From: CAZCPB01 sp964540295
GTDB taxonomy: Bacteria; Planctomycetota; Phycisphaerae; Phycisphaerales; UBA1924
Direction of reading: 5' to 3'
NCBI GenBank assembly: GCA_964540295.1
Contig: CAZIMT010000058.1
Span: 1-17,844, forward strand
Length of the DNA: 17,844 nt
The notes beneath the pieces were generated by a model. That model saw only the letters and a program-made list of their open reading frames with translations. It searched no databases and was not told the origin of the DNA. A program made the translations under genes and the position numbers. Below, in pieces: positions 15,285 through 17,844 of this stretch (position 1 is its first letter; the number at the start of each line of letters is the position of its first letter).

Positions 15285-16099
15285 TGAAAACGAAGAACGG
15301 CGGGGCGTTGCACGAGTCACGAAGTCGCGTTCGCGCAGGGCTTGGGTTCACGCTGATCGAACTACTGGTTGTGATTTCGATCATCGCGGTGCTGATCAGC
15401 ATTCTGCTGCCCTCGCTAGGGAACGCCAGGAAAACGGCCTGGGGTGTGATCTGCCAGAGCAACTTGAGACAGGTCGGCACCGCAATCCAGCTCTATCTCG
15501 ACAACCAGAAAGACGCGCAGTTTCTGGACTTTGAAACATCGCCCAATCCAAAGACGGACATCGCCGGGCAGTACTTTGTGAACGCGGTGGTCCAGCTTCA
15601 GGATTACCTCGGCGGTGCGGGGAACAAGCCCTTCGAGTGCCCGACCGCTAAGGGTCGCCTGAGCGTTCGATCACGCGAGAACATCGAGTATCTTCGTGGC
15701 GGCGGGCGTATTCACACCTATCCAACGAACGAGTTCAACGGGCCTTGGCAGTACTACACCGAGTACTGGTTCAACAACTCATCGATAACCAAGGGAGACG
15801 CGACCAACTTCCCCTCAGGGGTTTCGCAGCAGAGGATTCGCCTGATGAGGCACCCGGAAGAAGTTGTGTGGTCGATGGACGCTCTCGACGAATTCCCTCG
15901 TCATAGTGCAACTCGCGGAGATCGCGAGCGTGACAACGCCAAGAGCAAACTCGGTAGCCCGCGTGGAAGCAATCACATGCTCTTCGGCGACCTTCGCGTG
16001 AAAGCCGTGCCCATCGACACATACACCTTCGGCGCGGACAAGTACGATTCCTACACCTACTTCTACAACTGGGGTCATTTTTACAAGCGAAACCCTTGA
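15281..16099 (+). CDS. Prepilin-like protein with N-terminal methylation motif
   Basis: A 272-residue type IV prepilin-like protein. The N-terminus is basic (MMKTKNGG...SRSRVRAG) and is followed by a perfect prepilin peptidase site, G22|FTLIELLVVISIIAVLI, with Glu at +5. It then continues as a hydrophobic helix ending ILLPSLGNARKTA. The body resembles the large planctomycete family of prepilin-like proteins: CQSNLRQVGTAIQLYLDNQ follows the helix, and near the C-terminus NHMLFGDLRV (231-240) recalls the 'H-x9-DG' segment, here without the usual DGHV. ATG 15281 overlaps the GH94 stop (ATGATGA), and a second ATG at 15284 is possible. It is thus translationally coupled to the phosphorylase. Its role may be in a secretion or surface pseudopilus used for polysaccharide uptake; this is inference. 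Confidence 0.88.
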   Translation: MMKTKNGGALHESRSRVRAGLGFTLIELLVVISIIAVLISILLPSLGNARKTAWGVICQSNLRQVGTAIQLYLDNQKDAQFLDFETSPNPKTDIAGQYFVNAVVQLQDYLGGAGNKPFECPTAKGRLSVRSRENIEYLRGGGRIHTYPTNEFNGPWQYYTEYWFNNSSITKGDATNFPSGVSQQRIRLMRHPEEVVWSMDALDEFPRHSATRGDRERDNAKSKLGSPRGSNHMLFGDLRVKAVPIDTYTFGADKYDSYTYFYNWGHFYKRNP

Positions 16100-16184
16100 G
16101 AACTCTGATTCTCAGTGCCCGACGCCTTCTGTTGAACTGACATTGTTTCTTCGCGATGATCTCGTCGCCGGAGCAGGACAACCG

Positions 16185-16631
16185 ATGAATCGAATCCGTG
16201 ATTTCATAAGTCGTTCACCATGGCTTGGATGGGTCTTCGCGGCACTGATGCTCGGCGTCAGCGTGACGATCTACCTCAAGATGAGCGGCTCCAATGACAC
16301 CTACAGCCCCGAACGCATGACCGAGGACGTCACCATCCGCTTCAGCGACACCGGCGACGAGATCACCATGCCGCGCGGGCGGTTTGAAAAAGAACTTCGG
16401 ATGCGCGGCGGGGCGATCGACCCGTCCAAGGGGATCCTCAACCCCAAGACCAACGAGCCCACAGGCTTCCTTTTCAACAAGGCCGAGTGGGACGAGACAG
16501 TGGCACGGCTGAACACCGAACGCGAGAGTGTTGCGGGCTCGAAGCCCTCGGCCTCCAACCCCAAGAAAACAGCCGAACAGGCCGAGCTCGCGAAGAAGGC
16601 GGCCGAGCGGGCGGCGGGTGGGAAGAAGTAG
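16185..16631 (+). CDS. Small single-pass membrane protein, unknown function
   Basis: A 148-residue protein with one N-terminal membrane helix (SPWLGWVFAALMLGVSVTIYL, about 11-31) and a soluble domain that should face outwards. The middle part (RMTEDVTIRFSDTGDEITMPRGRFEKELRMR...GILNPKTNEPTGFLF) is well-behaved coding sequence, and the tail (TAEQAELAKKAAERAAGGKK) is Ala/Lys-rich and probably helical. GGAGCAGGA (16170-16178) lies 6 nt before ATG 16185, which decides the start over an upstream in-frame start at 16143. It follows the prepilin-like gene by 85 nt and is probably cotranscribed. I do not recognise the family; a partner of the prepilin-like protein is a guess from neighbourhood. Confidence 0.75.
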   Translation: MNRIRDFISRSPWLGWVFAALMLGVSVTIYLKMSGSNDTYSPERMTEDVTIRFSDTGDEITMPRGRFEKELRMRGGAIDPSKGILNPKTNEPTGFLFNKAEWDETVARLNTERESVAGSKPSASNPKKTAEQAELAKKAAERAAGGKK

Positions 16632-16639
16632 ATCAGGTC

Positions 16640-16666
16640 GTACACAGGTCAAAGAACCTGTGCTAC
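16640..16666. repeat. Hairpin-forming element, possibly dispersed repeat
   Basis: CACAGGT (16643-16649) and ACCTGTG (16656-16662) form a 7-bp perfect stem around CAAAGA; outer GTA/TAC can also pair across a one-base bulge. No T-run follows on either strand, so it is not a standard terminator. It lies 9 nt after the small membrane protein gene. The end (ACCTGTGCTACCA) resembles GAACCGTGCTACCA at 3994-4007, also just past a gene end. I see nothing else in 16632-16834. Confidence 0.45.
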
Positions 16667-16834
16667 CACGCTCTTGTAGGAAGAAGCAGAACCATCCGCA
16701 AAGGTTTGGATCTACTCCCCTGCATTAGTTGACGAACCCCCTGCCCCTCTCCCTCAGGAAGGTTCATAAGCCAGCGTTTTCTCGGGCGATGGTCCGCGAT
16801 CAAGCCGGGGCCTTTCTTGGTCGATATTTCCAGC

Positions 16835-17260
16835 ATGGTCAAGGCTTCTCACAACACGCCCCAAACACCGCTCCTTGTCTCGCCGCAAACCACGCGGCGC
16901 TGGGGCTGGCGAAGCTACGCCAAGTTCGCGCTGAGCTGGGTGCTCGTCATCTCGGTCGGCCGGTTCGTGATACCCACCTCCTCGAACGCCTCGCCCGCGG
17001 CCAAGGGTGCTGGCGACTCTCCCGACCTTGGCCCCAAGATCGGCACGATCGTCGGGCCCGGCTATCGCGTTCAGATCAACGCTGGCATCGCGGACCCTCT
17101 GTACACCGTGCTCTCGGCCGACGGCGCGACAACACTCGGGCGTGGCCTGAACGCAGTCCAGCTCGCGCAGAAGTTCCCCTCTTTGGATCCAGCCCGGCTC
17201 AACGCCACGCCCGTGGACGCCAGCGTCGATCCGATGAGCCACGCAGGCGGGCCGGAGTAG
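16835..17260 (+). CDS. Small membrane-anchored protein, unknown function
   Basis: A 141-residue protein. After a polar, Arg-containing N-terminus (TTRRWGWRSYAK), a hydrophobic helix (about 29-46, FALSWVLVISVGRFVI) anchors it, and a soluble region of about 90 residues follows. IGTIVGPGYRVQINAGIADP and LYTVLSADGATTLGRGLNAVQLAQ form a compact, probably beta-rich core that recalls short conserved planctomycete proteins of unknown role. ATG 16835 is favoured; a TTG at 16817 would add six residues. No clear ribosome-binding site is seen for either. It is separated by 203 nt from the upstream gene and converges with the gene at 17408. Confidence 0.65.
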   Translation: MVKASHNTPQTPLLVSPQTTRRWGWRSYAKFALSWVLVISVGRFVIPTSSNASPAAKGAGDSPDLGPKIGTIVGPGYRVQINAGIADPLYTVLSADGATTLGRGLNAVQLAQKFPSLDPARLNATPVDASVDPMSHAGGPE

Positions 17261-17407
17261 TTCTGACGGTTCGCGACGAAGCGAGCGTGCTCATCAAGCC
17301 TGGCGTCCGAACGCACGTGCGAGGCACCTACAGCCCCACATCGCTGCGGCGTTCGTCGCCGACGAGTGAACGCTCGGGAGGAACGACAGTCGCCCGGAGC
17401 CGCTCGT

Positions 17408-17844
17408 TTACGAAGCTTTGGGGCGCTTCACTCGCGACACGGGGTCGCGGGCGGTGCTCACCAGCGCGGCCAGTCCTGACGTGGCGTTCTGAAACTTGAC
17501 CCCCACCTGGCTCTTGCCGTTCACGTTCTTCTTCCAACGCGGCTCGATCCCCACGTCGGCCGAGTTCCCCTCGCTTCGCAGACGGATCCTGGCGCTTTTC
17601 CCAGGTTCGGTGCCGGTTTCGAACTCCAGCAGCGCCCCGACGCTCGAGATGTCCACGACCGAGCCCCGGCTGGAGGTCGCGCCCCGGGCTTCCTGCCGCT
17701 GCGTGATGCTGGTGCGGCGTTCGATCATGACCTTCTCGACGAGCTGATGAAGGATCTCGGACTTCTGGGAGAGCTGCCGCGTCGCCTCGGAGGTTTCGCC
17801 GGTGCTGCTGCTGAACTGGTCGGTGATGCGAGCGATGTCGCTGA
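17408..17844 (-). CDS. Chemoreceptor-like C-terminus fused to PilZ domain, 5' partial
   Basis: The frame is open to the window's edge, so the N-terminus is missing; 144 residues are visible, ending at TAA (17410-17408). The first 40 or so form a long amphipathic helix (ISDIARITDQFSSSTGETSE, then ATRQLSQKSEILHQLVEKV). It has the heptad character and wording of the last helix of methyl-accepting chemotaxis proteins, although the diagnostic hairpin tip lies outside. The rest fits a PilZ domain, which binds cyclic di-GMP: RQEAR gives RxxxR, and VVDISSVGALLEF gives DxSxxG. Together this suggests a receptor whose signalling responds to c-di-GMP. The chemoreceptor half could instead be a histidine-kinase or other coiled coil. 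An in-frame ATG at 17728 falls inside the helix and is not the start. Confidence 0.75.
   Translation of the reverse strand, partial: SDIARITDQFSSSTGETSEATRQLSQKSEILHQLVEKVMIERRTSITQRQEARGATSSRGSVVDISSVGALLEFETGTEPGKSARIRLRSEGNSADVGIEPRWKKNVNGKSQVGVKFQNATSGLAALVSTARDPVSRVKRPKAS

Noticed and set aside
17349..17373. GCGTTC/GAACGC inverted repeat between convergent genes
   Set aside because: Long loop and no T tract, so not supported as a terminator.

Overview
The window reads as a chromosomal piece of a planctomycete, most likely of the class Phycisphaerae. This is inferred from gene content: a PEP-CTERM-type protein ending in an Arg-rich tail, a secreted protein with dockerin-like D-x-D-x-D-G repeats, a prepilin-like protein beside sugar genes, and generally high GC. 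No rRNA or other marker fixes the species.

Layout. Positions 1-381 hold the 3' end of a GspG/pseudopilin-like gene. A lower-GC stretch without a convincing gene follows (382-1156), then tRNA-Pro(GGG) on the minus strand and pyrC (class I dihydroorotase) on the plus strand. A minus-strand block then holds a secreted, dockerin-like protein (2934-3737) with its own promoter, operator and terminator. Next on the minus strand is a three-gene sugar ABC importer (Tat-exported binding protein, then two permeases) with overlapping or closely abutting genes and no ATPase. An alpha/beta hydrolase (7533-8402, plus) separates the importer from a LacI-family regulator (8560-9651, minus). Divergent from the regulator lies a plus-strand run: a GH144/PF10091-type glucanase lipoprotein, a PEP-CTERM-type surface protein, a GH94 glycoside phosphorylase, a prepilin-like protein overlapping the phosphorylase stop codon, and two small single-pass membrane proteins. 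The window ends inside a minus-strand gene that looks like a chemotaxis-receptor C-terminus joined to a PilZ domain.

How it fits together (inference). The region 2934-16631 looks like a LacI-controlled beta-glucan or gluco-oligosaccharide utilisation locus: an outer-surface glucanase releases oligosaccharides, the ABC importer brings them in, and the GH94 enzyme splits them by phosphorolysis. Three near-identical LacI-type operators (TGNAAGCGSTTTCA-like) sit before the glucanase, the PEP-CTERM protein and the dockerin-like protein. In the last two, the -35 box, 17-nt spacer, -10 box and operator have exactly the same spacing, with the operator starting on the last base of the -10. This places two secreted proteins of unknown function in the same predicted regulon as the glucanase, which is the most interesting lead here.
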